From DASQHY01 sp035602605 (lineage in GTDB: Bacteria; Acidobacteriota; Terriglobia; Acidiferrales; UBA7541), in NCBI GenBank assembly GCA_035602605.1, contig DATNLZ010000062.1, forward strand, positions 4,088 to 68,087: DNA of 64,000 nucleotides. The letters run 5' to 3'. This document shows, piece after piece, positions 35,210 through 44,214 of this stretch. The notes beneath the pieces were generated by a model, which searched no databases, had not been told where the DNA came from, and saw nothing but the letters and a program-made list of their open reading frames with translations. The first letter of the stretch is position 1; the number at the start of each line of letters is the position of its first letter. The position numbers and the translations under genes are program-made.

Positions 35210-36268
35210 ATGAACACTACAATTCTCGATTTGCGCAGCGACACGGTAACGCAGCCGACGCCTAGGATGCGTCGCGCGATGGCGGAGGCGAAGGTCGGGG
35301 ACGATGTGTACTGCGAAGATCCGACGATCAATCAGTTGCAAGAGCGAGCTGCCGAGATCTTCGAGCGTGAAGCGGCCCTGTTTGTACCTTCCGGGACTAT
35401 GGCGAACCAGATTGCGATCAAGATCCATACCCACGCTGGTCAGGAGGTCATTTGCGAGCAGCGGGCGCACATCTACAACTCTGAAGCAGGCATGATGGCC
35501 TCATTTGCCGGCTGCCTGGCCCGCCCGATTTGCGCGCAGAATGGGATTTTGACTTGGAACCTCATAGCGGCGCAGCTCCGTCAATCGCCTTCCAAACGTG
35601 GCGGGACGGGGCTTATCGCGCTGGAAAACACTTCGAACTTCGCCGGTGGGACGATCTACTCCCCGAATATATCGGCGGAGATTTGCAGTCGGGCCCATGA
35701 AGCCGGCATTCCCGTCTTCGTAGATGGCGCACGAATATTCAATGCCGCCGTGGCTCTAGGCATTTCGGTTGCGAATTTAACTCGGATGTTCGACTCCCTG
35801 ATGTTCTCCCTATCGAAGGGACTTGGTGCCCCGGTTGGTTCGGTGTTGGTAGGCGACGCAGATTTCATCGAGGAGGCACGGCATGTCCGGAAAATGCTAG
35901 GAGGTGGAATGCGGCAGGCCGGTATCTTGGCTGCTGCCGGACTCGTGGCTCTCGAAGAAGGCCCTTCTCGGCTGCATGTCGATCATGAGAACGCAAAGTT
36001 TATAGCGTCCGGCCTTGCTGCGGTACCGCGCCTGCGTATGGACGTCACTAAAGTTGTCACCAATATCGTCTTGATGGAAACTACGGGTTCCGGTTTCACC
36101 GCGCCAGATTTGGTGCGCCAGTTTGCCGCTGAGGGCGTCCTTGCCAATGCGATTGGTCCTGATACGGTTCGTCTGATAACCCATCGCGATGTCAGTCGCG
36201 CGGATTGTAAGCGAGCATTGCAGATCATCCGTAGTGTTCTTCGTGTTCCTGTGCGCAAGAAAAATTGA
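35210..36268 (+). CDS. ltaE: Low-specificity L-threonine aldolase (beta-eliminating lyase family)
   Basis: This 352-residue PLP enzyme of fold type I begins with LRSDTVTQPTPRMRRAM and VGDDVYCEDPT, the hallmark N-terminus of LtaE. The PLP Lys is in FSLSKGLGAPVGS, and the middle has ENTSNFAGGTIYS, where His is more usual in the corresponding E-N-T-H motif. It cleaves L-threonine/allo-threonine to glycine and acetaldehyde. It is followed 41 bp later by an E1 dehydrogenase pair that could oxidise a 2-oxoacid. No strong ribosome site is seen. Confidence 0.87.
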   Translation: MNTTILDLRSDTVTQPTPRMRRAMAEAKVGDDVYCEDPTINQLQERAAEIFEREAALFVPSGTMANQIAIKIHTHAGQEVICEQRAHIYNSEAGMMASFAGCLARPICAQNGILTWNLIAAQLRQSPSKRGGTGLIALENTSNFAGGTIYSPNISAEICSRAHEAGIPVFVDGARIFNAAVALGISVANLTRMFDSLMFSLSKGLGAPVGSVLVGDADFIEEARHVRKMLGGGMRQAGILAAAGLVALEEGPSRLHVDHENAKFIASGLAAVPRLRMDVTKVVTNIVLMETTGSGFTAPDLVRQFAAEGVLANAIGPDTVRLITHRDVSRADCKRALQIIRSVLRVPVRKKN

Positions 36269-36309
36269 ATTGAAGCACGCGTGTCTGCGAAGCTTAATGC
36301 ATAAACTAT

Positions 36310-37314
36310 ATGGTCAACAAAAACGACAGCGCCCGAACCCGTAACAATCAACTCAAAGGTCACGAACCCACGCTTCTCGTCGAAATGCTGCGGCGAATGA
36401 TGTTGATTCGAGCCTTTGACTCACAATTGCCCATCTTGTCCACGCAGGGTCTGATCCGCGGTTCCAGTCATGCCTGCATCGGGCAGGAGGCGACGGCTGT
36501 GGGCGCCTGTTTCGCGCTTCAACCATCGGACTACGTTACCAGCACCCATCGAGGACATGGACACACTATCGCCAAGGGTGGAAACGTCAGATTTATGATG
36601 GCGGAGTTGCTGGGCCGCGCAGACGGATGCTGTCGTGGAAAGGGAGGAAGCATGCATATCGCTGACTTCTCGATTGGAATGCTCGGGGCCAACGGAATCG
36701 TTGGCGGTGGAATCGGCATTGCAACCGGCGCAGCTCTTTCGTCTGCAATCCGCGGAAGCAAACAAGTGGCATTGTGCTTTTTCGGAGAGGGTGCCATCAA
36801 CCAGGGCATTCTTCTGGAATGCGGAAATATGGCAGCTTTGTGGAAACTACCCATGGTTCTATTATGTGAAAACAATCAGTTTTCAATGTCCACGCGGCCC
36901 GATGATGTCACGTCCATCCAGGACCTTCCACGGAGAGCTAGCGGGTTGGGCATTCCCGGTTTAAAGGTTGACGGTACCGATGTCCTGGCTGTGTTTAACG
37001 CCGTGTCGGATGCCGTGGAGCGTGCTCGAAATGGCGGGGGTCCGTTTTTCATTGAGGCCGTGTGCTATCGCTTCGAGGGCCATTTTCTCGCCGATGACTT
37101 GAAATATCGCTCGAAGGATGAATTGGCAGCCTGGCACCTCAAAGATCCTATTCCCAATTGGCGTGATCGCTTAGTCAAAAGCGGCATTTTGACGGAACAA
37201 GACGCTATCCGGATTGCTCGGGAAACAGAAGATGCAGTGAATCACGCAGTGGAATTCGCAAAACAGAGTCCTCTCCCGAATCCTGCGACCGCTTGGGAAG
37301 ACCTGTATGCCTGA
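36310..37314 (+). CDS. 2-oxoacid dehydrogenase E1 component, alpha subunit
   Basis: This 334-residue thiamine-diphosphate subunit has SSHACIGQEATAVGACF, the THRGHGHTIAKGG active-site region and the TPP motif FFGEGAINQGILLECGNMAALWKLP...CENN. It resembles the PdhA/AcoA group, for pyruvate or acetoin. It overlaps the beta gene by 8 bp. No E2 or E3 gene is encoded in this window, so the complex must borrow those subunits from elsewhere or act as a stand-alone decarboxylase. Confidence 0.88.
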   Translation: MVNKNDSARTRNNQLKGHEPTLLVEMLRRMMLIRAFDSQLPILSTQGLIRGSSHACIGQEATAVGACFALQPSDYVTSTHRGHGHTIAKGGNVRFMMAELLGRADGCCRGKGGSMHIADFSIGMLGANGIVGGGIGIATGAALSSAIRGSKQVALCFFGEGAINQGILLECGNMAALWKLPMVLLCENNQFSMSTRPDDVTSIQDLPRRASGLGIPGLKVDGTDVLAVFNAVSDAVERARNGGGPFFIEAVCYRFEGHFLADDLKYRSKDELAAWHLKDPIPNWRDRLVKSGILTEQDAIRIARETEDAVNHAVEFAKQSPLPNPATAWEDLYA

Positions 37315-38308
37315 CGAGCGTCTGATCACCTATTCGGCTGCGTTGAACGAGGCATTACGCGAAGAGATGGCCCGCGATTCAACCGTTTTTCTATTGGGAG
37401 AAGAGATTGGTGTTTGGGGGGGCGGGGGCGGCGTGTTTGGGGTAACCAGAGGCTTGGCAAAGGAATTTGGACGCGAGAGGGTACGTGACACTCCTATTTC
37501 TGAGGAGGGTATTGTTGCTGTGGCTATCGGTGCCGCGGCGACGGGGATGCGACCGGTCGTCGAGTTGATGTACGGGGACTTTCTCCCGCTGGCAATGGAG
37601 CCGTTGGTCAATCAAGCCGCGAAACTGCGATACATGTTCGGCGGCCAGGCCCGAGTACCCATGGTCCTCAGATCCAACGTTGGGGCTGGGGGAGGCAAGG
37701 CAGCGCAGCACTCTCAATCACTCGAGACTTGGATCATGCACGTACCGGGACTTAAGTTAGCGATGCCGAGCACCCCATACGATGCCAAAGGTTTATTGAA
37801 GACCGCCATCCGCGATGACAATCCCGTTGTCTTTCTCGAACATAAACTCCTTTACTTCACAAAAGAGGTTGTGCCAACGGAAGACTATACAATTCCACTT
37901 GGGGTAGCCAGTATTCGTCGCCCTGGCAAGGACATCACCGTGGTGGCGATGCAGGCAATGTTGCACAAAGCTTTGGCCGTGGCTACGAAGTTGGCGGAGG
38001 AAGGCATTGAACTCGAGGTGATTGATCCGAGGACGCTTGTACCGCTGGACATCGACACCATCGTCGAATCCGTTCGGCGGACGAACCGCCTGGTCATTTG
38101 TCACGAAGCGGTCGAACGAGCTGGCTGGGCAGGAGAAATTGCCATGCAAGTCATAGAGCGCGCCTTTGATTTTCTTGACGCCCCGATCGTGCGCGTATGC
38201 GGAAAGAATGTTCCCATGCCTTACAGCGCTAGCCTGGAAAACGTTGTCATACCGACAGAAGAAGATTTGATATCGGCCATTCGGCAACTGATTGCCACGT
38301 GGTGCTGA
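37307..38308 (+). CDS. 2-oxoacid dehydrogenase E1 component, beta subunit
   Basis: This 333-residue E1 beta subunit has RDSTVFLLGEEIGVWGGGGGVFGVTRGL, RVRDTPISEEGIVAVAIGAAATGMRPVVELM and a transketolase C-terminal domain with VIDPRTLVPLDIDTI and CHEAVERAG. It pairs with the overlapping alpha gene to form the alpha2-beta2 decarboxylase. A small stem, CTCGC-TTT-GCGAG (38321-38333), follows the stop without a T-run. Confidence 0.88.
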   Translation: MPDERLITYSAALNEALREEMARDSTVFLLGEEIGVWGGGGGVFGVTRGLAKEFGRERVRDTPISEEGIVAVAIGAAATGMRPVVELMYGDFLPLAMEPLVNQAAKLRYMFGGQARVPMVLRSNVGAGGGKAAQHSQSLETWIMHVPGLKLAMPSTPYDAKGLLKTAIRDDNPVVFLEHKLLYFTKEVVPTEDYTIPLGVASIRRPGKDITVVAMQAMLHKALAVATKLAEEGIELEVIDPRTLVPLDIDTIVESVRRTNRLVICHEAVERAGWAGEIAMQVIERAFDFLDAPIVRVCGKNVPMPYSASLENVVIPTEEDLISAIRQLIATWC

Positions 38309-38513
38309 TCGGTAGATGGCCTCGCTTTGCGAGAATCGCTACGCCCGTGAGTCCGAACACTTGAGCATAAAGAACCATAAAGAACCGCGATGAGAATCAT
38401 TCGCTACCAAACCAGCGGAACGGTTGGTTAGGCCCTCGAACAGAGTGCTACGGCCTTGAGTCTTCCCACTCATTTGAAGAGGCGATCGACTATAGAAGCA
38501 CCGCCCTTAGCAA

Positions 38514-40433
38514 TTATGCGGGAACGAGCGGAAGGATAATGTGCGAAGGATAGACGTGGTCATGGTAAACGGTCTGCTTCGCTTTACGAATCTCCGCGTC
38601 CTCGCCAAGTGGCCGCCCGGTATTCGGATTGCGATCGTAATTTGGGAAGTTGCTGCTGGAGATCTCGATTTGGATCCGATGCTTTTTCTTGAATACGTGG
38701 CTCACTGACATTAGGTCGATGGTGTATTCGTAAACCTTCCCCGGGGTGAGAAACTCTTGTTTTTTAAACGAATTGCGGTAGCGAGCTCGGATGATACCGT
38801 CCGCCAGGATTCGCGCATAACCATCAGGACCGACATCGTTTAGGATCGCGGCAAAATCCGTGTCGCGTGCACTCGATGCAGCAAACAGTCGTACCAGGAT
38901 TCTTCCCGTTACTTCCACATCCCGGTCTAATTCAGAAGTCGTGTAAACGAGAATGTCGTCGCGCCTCTGGATTGCACGGCGGTCCCGGGGCCCATCAACG
39001 TCGTTTGCCAGGTAATCTTGCCACGGCTCGACATTACCGTAGGTTGGGACGGGATCGTCGGGGTCATAGACGAATGTGTCCGCAGTCTCGGTGCTGGGCT
39101 CCGTGATGCTGAGTTGGCCGTCACCAAACCGGCTGTTGGCTTTTCCCGAGCTGTGGAAGTGATACTTCGTGGCCACTGCGCGACTGACCGGCCAGCGCAT
39201 TTCACTTCGCCACTTGTTTTCGCCCATGACGAAAACGTCCACTGGCGGTTCGTCCATGATGCCATTTTGAATCCCCTTCAGCCAAAAGTCGTACCAACGG
39301 AGTTTAATAGGTTTCAGATCGACGTCTGCCTCCGGGCCGAAGTCAATATCTCCCGTTTTCCTAACGTAAGTCGCGTGCCTCCAGGGGCCGATAATTAGGC
39401 GATGCTTATCCCGAAGCTCTTCGGGTCCGTATAAGACCATTTCCATGTAGTTGTTTATCGTATCCTGCTGAACTTGGTCGTACCAACCGGTAATGTTGAG
39501 CGTAGGAGCTTTGACCTTTGAATATTTCCCCGGCGTCAGCTCGCCCACACTTGGCCAGTTCGCGACGCTGAATCGCCAGTACTCATCGTGGTCAGGGTGA
39601 TCGAGGAAGTCCTGCCATAGGCGGACTTTCTTGCCAACAAAAGTCTGATCCATAGTTCGGAGCGGCAAGTGCCGATATACCTTGGCCCACTCGAAGAAAG
39701 AACGAAGATCGTCATTATTAGTGCGGCTTCCCCCTAGCTTGGTCAGGAAGAGCACGCTGTTCCCAAGCTGGAAAGCTCCGCCGGGAAAAACATTGTTGTA
39801 GTGGTCGCCCGGACTGCACTCGGGAACCATGGCTTTTAAATAAGGGCTACCGAGATAGGCGCCCATCCACTGGACCATGGCGAGATAAGAAGGGCCTTGC
39901 ATTGCGACTTGCCCGGTCGACCATGGGCGCTCTCCCAACCATGTGAGAACATCCTGGACGTCCTGACCCTCAAACCCTCCGTGCTGCCAGTCACGATGCC
40001 AATATAGATATGAATCGCCACCTGAGCCATACCTTCCGCGAATGTCGATTCCCGCGAAGGCATATCCGCGCGAAGCGTAATATTGAGCTTCGCCCACAAC
40101 CCAGCGGCTGGTAGAGTCGTACGGGGTGTACATTAGGACCACTGGGTATTTTGCCAATGCCTTGGGACGCCAGATGTTGGCCGAAAGTTCAACTCCGTCG
40201 CGAAGCGGAACCTTAACATCAAATTCAAACACCAGGTCGTGTTCTGGCCTTGACAGCGATTTCTTCCACGCACCGTCCTCCTCCAAAAACCAGGCGCTCT
40301 CAGCGCCGGTTTTTCCCTTGGACGGCGATGCTTGTGCTTGCAACGCGTTGGGTGCGGCCATTGCGCTGCCCAGAACAATGGAACCGGTCCCAGCAGTTTT
40401 GAGGAAGTTCCTACGCGACCAGTTGTTTTGCAT
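38514..40433 (-). CDS. Tat-exported CocE/NonD-family acyl hydrolase
   Basis: This 639-residue protein starts MQNNWSRRNFLKTAGTGS, a twin-arginine signal (1-35). The X-Pro dipeptidyl-peptidase/CocE alpha/beta-hydrolase core follows: VPLRDGVELSANIWRP, RGRYGSGG, the nucleophile Ser in MQGPSYLAMVQW, and the C-terminal jelly-roll domain (from about 430, RDVEVTGRILVRLFAASSARDTDF). Relatives cleave esters or N-acyl/amide bonds. It is a single-gene unit, convergent with the E1 genes. A decayed fragment of a similar gene is at 50373-50555. Confidence 0.87.
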   Translation of the reverse strand: MQNNWSRRNFLKTAGTGSIVLGSAMAAPNALQAQASPSKGKTGAESAWFLEEDGAWKKSLSRPEHDLVFEFDVKVPLRDGVELSANIWRPKALAKYPVVLMYTPYDSTSRWVVGEAQYYASRGYAFAGIDIRGRYGSGGDSYLYWHRDWQHGGFEGQDVQDVLTWLGERPWSTGQVAMQGPSYLAMVQWMGAYLGSPYLKAMVPECSPGDHYNNVFPGGAFQLGNSVLFLTKLGGSRTNNDDLRSFFEWAKVYRHLPLRTMDQTFVGKKVRLWQDFLDHPDHDEYWRFSVANWPSVGELTPGKYSKVKAPTLNITGWYDQVQQDTINNYMEMVLYGPEELRDKHRLIIGPWRHATYVRKTGDIDFGPEADVDLKPIKLRWYDFWLKGIQNGIMDEPPVDVFVMGENKWRSEMRWPVSRAVATKYHFHSSGKANSRFGDGQLSITEPSTETADTFVYDPDDPVPTYGNVEPWQDYLANDVDGPRDRRAIQRRDDILVYTTSELDRDVEVTGRILVRLFAASSARDTDFAAILNDVGPDGYARILADGIIRARYRNSFKKQEFLTPGKVYEYTIDLMSVSHVFKKKHRIQIEISSSNFPNYDRNPNTGRPLGEDAEIRKAKQTVYHDHVYPSHIILPLVPA

Positions 40434-40846
40434 GCCAAACCTCGCTAGAAAGGGTGTTAAGTTGCCGTCGCCATACGCCCTGACCGGTGATTGCCGTTCT
40501 GCGCCGCAGGACTACTTGTTCTCACGGTTCTCAGTACATGTGGCCTTTGTCAGAGTCAATATCAAATCTTTACAAAGTGAAATACATCGACAATTTATCC
40601 GCACCGCGAATTACGGCAGTGAAGGAGTTTAGACAAATGCGACTTCAGCACTGCTCTGCCAGGTAAAGGGTGCGCATAGAGACGCGCGGTGACAGATTGC
40701 TCCAAAATGGAGGCCGACAGAACGTAGACGGCAAGCAAACACCGTTTTCCCAATTCCGTTACGAAGTAGGCCAGGAGACTGCGCCGCGGTATGCGAACAT
40801 CTTGTCTTTGAATCGGAGGGACAAAGGTACTAAGCGAGGTACCGAT
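40434..40846. other. 413-bp intergenic region upstream of the CocE gene
   Basis: The stretch lies between two minus-strand genes. I find no gene, repeat or clear promoter pair; it presumably carries the promoter of the CocE gene. Confidence 0.4.
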
Positions 40847-41971
40847 TTAGTCTCGTGGTATCGCCTCATCTTTCTGTGTGTAGAAATCCGGTAAGTTGTC
40901 AATTGTGAGGACCACATGATCGGTATAGGTCACAAGAGGTGGATGTTCTCCCTCGAACAACTTGGTGGCCAGCTTAAGCACCCGCTCACCATAGCATTCC
41001 GGGAAGTAAGCGACCGATGCTCGCAAAGCACCGCCGCGCAAGATGTGACGGCGAACCTCGGCGGTGCCTCCCTGGCCGACGATCGTCGAGCGATCCTGCA
41101 AACCAAATTCCCGGAGGGCCCGTTCCGATCCTATCGCCAGAGGATCGGAAAAAGCCGCTACCAGCAAACGAGCCGGTCGCGCCAGTTTGCGGACAAACCG
41201 TCTAGTCTCTGTATACCCTTCCTGCGCGGTAACGCCGGGCGTTGCAAATTCGATCTGGGGCGACGCCCACCCACGCGATGGTTGGCGAAGGGCCTCCAGA
41301 AGGCCGACCTTACGAGTGTTTTGTGTTGAGCCTAACCCTTTCGATGGAAGAACCAGGCACCTGACTGACTCTCCCCGCCAGTGTTGGCGAGCAAACTGTC
41401 GCAGGTAATCACCTGCGAGCCAGCCAGTCCTGTGGCTGTCAGGGCCGAAGTAATAAGCTCCCGGCTGTGGGAAATTGATTGCAATCGCCGGAACATTTGC
41501 ATTATGACATTTCGTGGCAATGAGGTGGCTTACGGCTTCGTTTCTCTGAAATTCGATTAAGACGTTAATATTTTCGCCCAACAGCTGTTCAGCATTGGAC
41601 AGTGTCTTCGGAGGATTGTCTTCATTGTCCGTGGCGAATATCGCTATGCCGAATCGACGCGCCGCCGCCAACAGGCTTCGCGTGACTTCAGTGGCAAACG
41701 CAATTTTCCCGAGGGCTGCGTAGCCGACACGAAGCCTCTTCCTCGAAGGTGCCAGTACATAACGCCTCTTGTCCGGCACACGCATCACGTATCCACGCTT
41801 TTCCAGGGTATATAAAAAACGAAATGCCGAAGTGTAGGGCAGCTTTGCACGGCGAGCGACCTCAGTGATCGACAATTGCTCAACGTTGTCTGTAAAGGTC
41901 TCCAAAACATCTAGGGTCTTGGCTGCGGCCTCGATAAAGTAGCGGGGTTTAACGCTGAATTCAGATTCCAT
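40847..41971 (-). CDS. Hybrid regulator: IclR-type winged helix fused to LacI/RbsB-type periplasmic-binding-protein domain
   Basis: Residues 15-75 form an IclR-type winged helix (EAAAKTLDVLETFTD, then LSITEVARRAKLPYTSAFRFLYTLEKRGYV). From about residue 85 the protein is not an IclR effector domain but a sugar-binding fold: IAFATEVTRSLLAAARRFGIAIFATDNED, NVLIEFQRNEAVSHLIATKC, NVPAIAINFPQPGAYYFGPD, and AFSDPLAIGSERALREFG, the last being the D-P/x-A-xG region near the ligand cleft of LacI/RbsB proteins. It therefore probably senses a small sugar-like ligand directly. It diverges from hyuBA across a 0.5-kb gap that contains a palindrome on a promoter. Confidence 0.8.
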   Translation of the reverse strand: MESEFSVKPRYFIEAAAKTLDVLETFTDNVEQLSITEVARRAKLPYTSAFRFLYTLEKRGYVMRVPDKRRYVLAPSRKRLRVGYAALGKIAFATEVTRSLLAAARRFGIAIFATDNEDNPPKTLSNAEQLLGENINVLIEFQRNEAVSHLIATKCHNANVPAIAINFPQPGAYYFGPDSHRTGWLAGDYLRQFARQHWRGESVRCLVLPSKGLGSTQNTRKVGLLEALRQPSRGWASPQIEFATPGVTAQEGYTETRRFVRKLARPARLLVAAFSDPLAIGSERALREFGLQDRSTIVGQGGTAEVRRHILRGGALRASVAYFPECYGERVLKLATKLFEGEHPPLVTYTDHVVLTIDNLPDFYTQKDEAIPRD

Positions 41972-42312
41972 GATTTGTTCTACAAACGCAGACCGTATCC
42001 GATCCTGTTTGGTTTTCTGAGTCCCTCGAGAATAGCTTCAGCGATGGACACCTAAACCGGAACGAATCCCACGGTCAGTTGCCGGAGCTTCCGCGATACA
42101 CGCTGCGTTTCTCGACGCCGCTGCCAGGATGCTCCGAGCGCAAGTATCTGAGTACGCCCTCGCCGAATCGGCGGCCTCGGGTTGTCGCCCCGCGTGCTGC
42201 GAATAGCGGATGGAGGCGTTACTATGCCTGCTCGCATCGGAAGCGACACCCGGGTTGAATCCTAGAGAGTAATTCAGTGAGCGAATAAAACAAACAATAT
42301 ATTTATAAGGCG

Positions 42313-42325
42313 AAGGGATTCCCTT
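42313..42325. promoter_or_regulatory. 13-bp perfect palindrome overlapping a -35 box
   Basis: AAGGGATTCCCTT has 6-bp perfect arms around one base. Its last two bases are the first two of TTGACA at 42324. A protein bound here would block RNA polymerase at the hyuB promoter. The divergent hybrid regulator is the natural candidate, by position only. Confidence 0.5.
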
Positions 42326-42352
42326 GACAGGTCCCGAGCGTAAACGTAACTT
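42324..42352 (+). promoter_or_regulatory. Candidate promoter of hyuBA
   Basis: TTGACA (42324-42329) is followed after 17 bp by TAACTT (42347-42352), a weak -10. The start codon of hyuB lies about 100 bp downstream. The perfect -35 with a poor -10 would suit an activated or tightly regulated promoter. Confidence 0.4.
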
Positions 42353-42459
42353 GCGCCCATTGGAGGTGGAGTCCCACTCGGCTCCCTGGAATGGCAAGGC
42401 ATTGCGTGTCGAGTTCTCTGCCCGAATCGGTGATGGTTTGCGCGATGGAGTCTTTGGTT

Positions 42460-44214
42460 ATGAATTCTAACGAGGCCGCGGCTCAGTCGCTTAATCCCAT
42501 ACTGTTTGAGGTGATTCGCAACGCACTTTCAGAAGCGACCGAAGAGATGTCGGTCTGTCTGCAGAGGACAGCCTATTCGACAAATATCAAGACTCGACTG
42601 GATTTCTCCTCGGCTTACGTGGACGCGCGTGGCCGGATGGTGGCACAGGCGTTTTGCCAGCCAGCACATCTTGTGACCATCGGGCGCATTGTGCCCAGGG
42701 CTGTTGCCGAATACGGGGCTAAGAACCTTCGTCCCGGGGACGTCCTATTGGTTAACGATCCTCACCGGCAAGCCAGTCACTTGAACGACATTTTCTCGAT
42801 ATCGCCTTTTCACTACACAGACGAACTTCTCGGCTATGTCGCCAACATTTGTCACCACGTGGATGTGGGTGGGGGAGCTCCTTCGAGTATCGGAGCCTTT
42901 CGGGAGATCTACCAGGAGGGATTGATACTTCCGGTGGTGAAGCTGGTTTCTGAGGGCGAAATCGTTGCGGATGTCCTGAAGATGGTGCTGGCCAACGTGC
43001 GGGCCAAGAAAGAGGTGGCCGGAGACTTGCGCGCACAGATCTCTGCCAATCAGATCGGCATTCGCCGGCTGACGCAATTGCTAGACCGCTATGGAGCGCC
43101 GACGGTTAATTTCTACATTGAAAAACTGATTGAGTACAGCGAGCACCGGGTGCTTGCCGAACTCGCCAGGCTGCCGCGTGGGACGTTCGAAGGCGAAGAC
43201 CAACTGGATGACGATGGTATTACCTCAGAGCCTGTGCACCTCAAGGCGCGAGTCACGCTGGATGGAAAAAGCGTGACGTTCGATTTCACCGGAACAGACA
43301 GCCAGAGACCGGCTCCCATGAACTGCAATCTAACGCAGACCTTTACCGCCTGTGTTTACGTTTTGAAGTGTCTGATTGATCGGGATATTCCGCTAAACGA
43401 GGGTTTTTACCGACCCATCCACATCGTCGCACCCGAGGGGTCGGCGGTCAACGCGACCCATCCAACCGCCATCGTGGGCGGATGGGAGGTGTCGATGCGC
43501 CTGTGTGAAGTGTTGTTCAAAGCCCTGTCGAGTGCACTGCCAGAGCAAGTGCCTGCCGGAAGCAAAGGTATGGTCTGTCATGTCGGATTCGGCGGTAAAG
43601 ACCCCAATACTGGAGATTACTACTGCTTCCTTGAGACTCTCGGCGGTGGTTATGGCGGGAGGGTTAGTTCTGACGGTCCCGATGCCGTGCAAACCCACAT
43701 TCAGAATACCCAGAACGCTCCCGTGGAAGAAACCGAATTGAATTATCCCGTCCGCATCCCCCGCTATAGTCTCGTGCCCGATTCGGACGGTGCCGGGCGA
43801 TGGCGAGGAGGACTCGGATTGTGCCGGGAATATGTTTATGTGGGTCACCAACCGGTTGTGACTATCTTGGCGGATCGGGCCAAATTTCCAGCCCTCGGGC
43901 TGTTCGGTGGCGGTGCCGGGAAACTAGCGCGGTACTTGCTGATAACCGATACTTCAACGCGAGAGATACCTTCCAAGGGCAGTATGCAAGTAAAACCGGG
44001 AGAGATCATGCGGGTTGAGACCTGTGGTGGAGGGGGATACGGCTATGCCTGGGAGCGCGACGCAGAGTTAGTGCTTCGCGATGTGCGCGAAGGAAAGGTC
44101 AGCGCAAAACGTGCGCGGGACGCTTACGGAGTGTCCATTGATACAGTGAAATGGACAATCAATCAAGTTGAGTCCGAAAGATTGCGTCGACAGTTGCAAA
44201 GGAAAAAGCGATGA
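42460..44214 (+). CDS. hyuB: Hydantoinase B/oxoprolinase-family subunit, copy 1
   Basis: The protein begins LNPILFEVIRNALSEATEEMS and continues with the HyuB landmarks NDPHRQASHLNDIF, VGGGAPSSIGAFREIYQEG and MNCNLTQTFTACVYVLK...NEGFYRP. HyuB is the second subunit of ATP-dependent hydantoin, N-methylhydantoin or 5-oxoproline hydrolases, acting with HyuA. ATG at 42460 has GGAG nine bases before it; ATG at 42445 aligns with the start of the paralog at 56569 and is a fair alternative. Its stop overlaps the hyuA ATG (ATGA). Confidence 0.88.
   Translation: MNSNEAAAQSLNPILFEVIRNALSEATEEMSVCLQRTAYSTNIKTRLDFSSAYVDARGRMVAQAFCQPAHLVTIGRIVPRAVAEYGAKNLRPGDVLLVNDPHRQASHLNDIFSISPFHYTDELLGYVANICHHVDVGGGAPSSIGAFREIYQEGLILPVVKLVSEGEIVADVLKMVLANVRAKKEVAGDLRAQISANQIGIRRLTQLLDRYGAPTVNFYIEKLIEYSEHRVLAELARLPRGTFEGEDQLDDDGITSEPVHLKARVTLDGKSVTFDFTGTDSQRPAPMNCNLTQTFTACVYVLKCLIDRDIPLNEGFYRPIHIVAPEGSAVNATHPTAIVGGWEVSMRLCEVLFKALSSALPEQVPAGSKGMVCHVGFGGKDPNTGDYYCFLETLGGGYGGRVSSDGPDAVQTHIQNTQNAPVEETELNYPVRIPRYSLVPDSDGAGRWRGGLGLCREYVYVGHQPVVTILADRAKFPALGLFGGGAGKLARYLLITDTSTREIPSKGSMQVKPGEIMRVETCGGGGYGYAWERDAELVLRDVREGKVSAKRARDAYGVSIDTVKWTINQVESERLRRQLQRKKR

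Larger units (their letters stand above)
41972..42459. other. Divergent regulatory region between the hybrid regulator and hyuBA
   Basis: This 488-bp gap holds the hyuB promoter and a 13-bp palindrome (listed separately). An AT-rich block near 42286-42306 may contain the promoter of the regulator gene on the other strand. No convincing gene lies here. Confidence 0.45.

Noticed and set aside
38367..38386. Tandem repeat ATAAAGAACC x2 between the E1 and CocE genes
   Set aside because: Only two short units in a convergent gap; no sign of a CRISPR or regulatory array.
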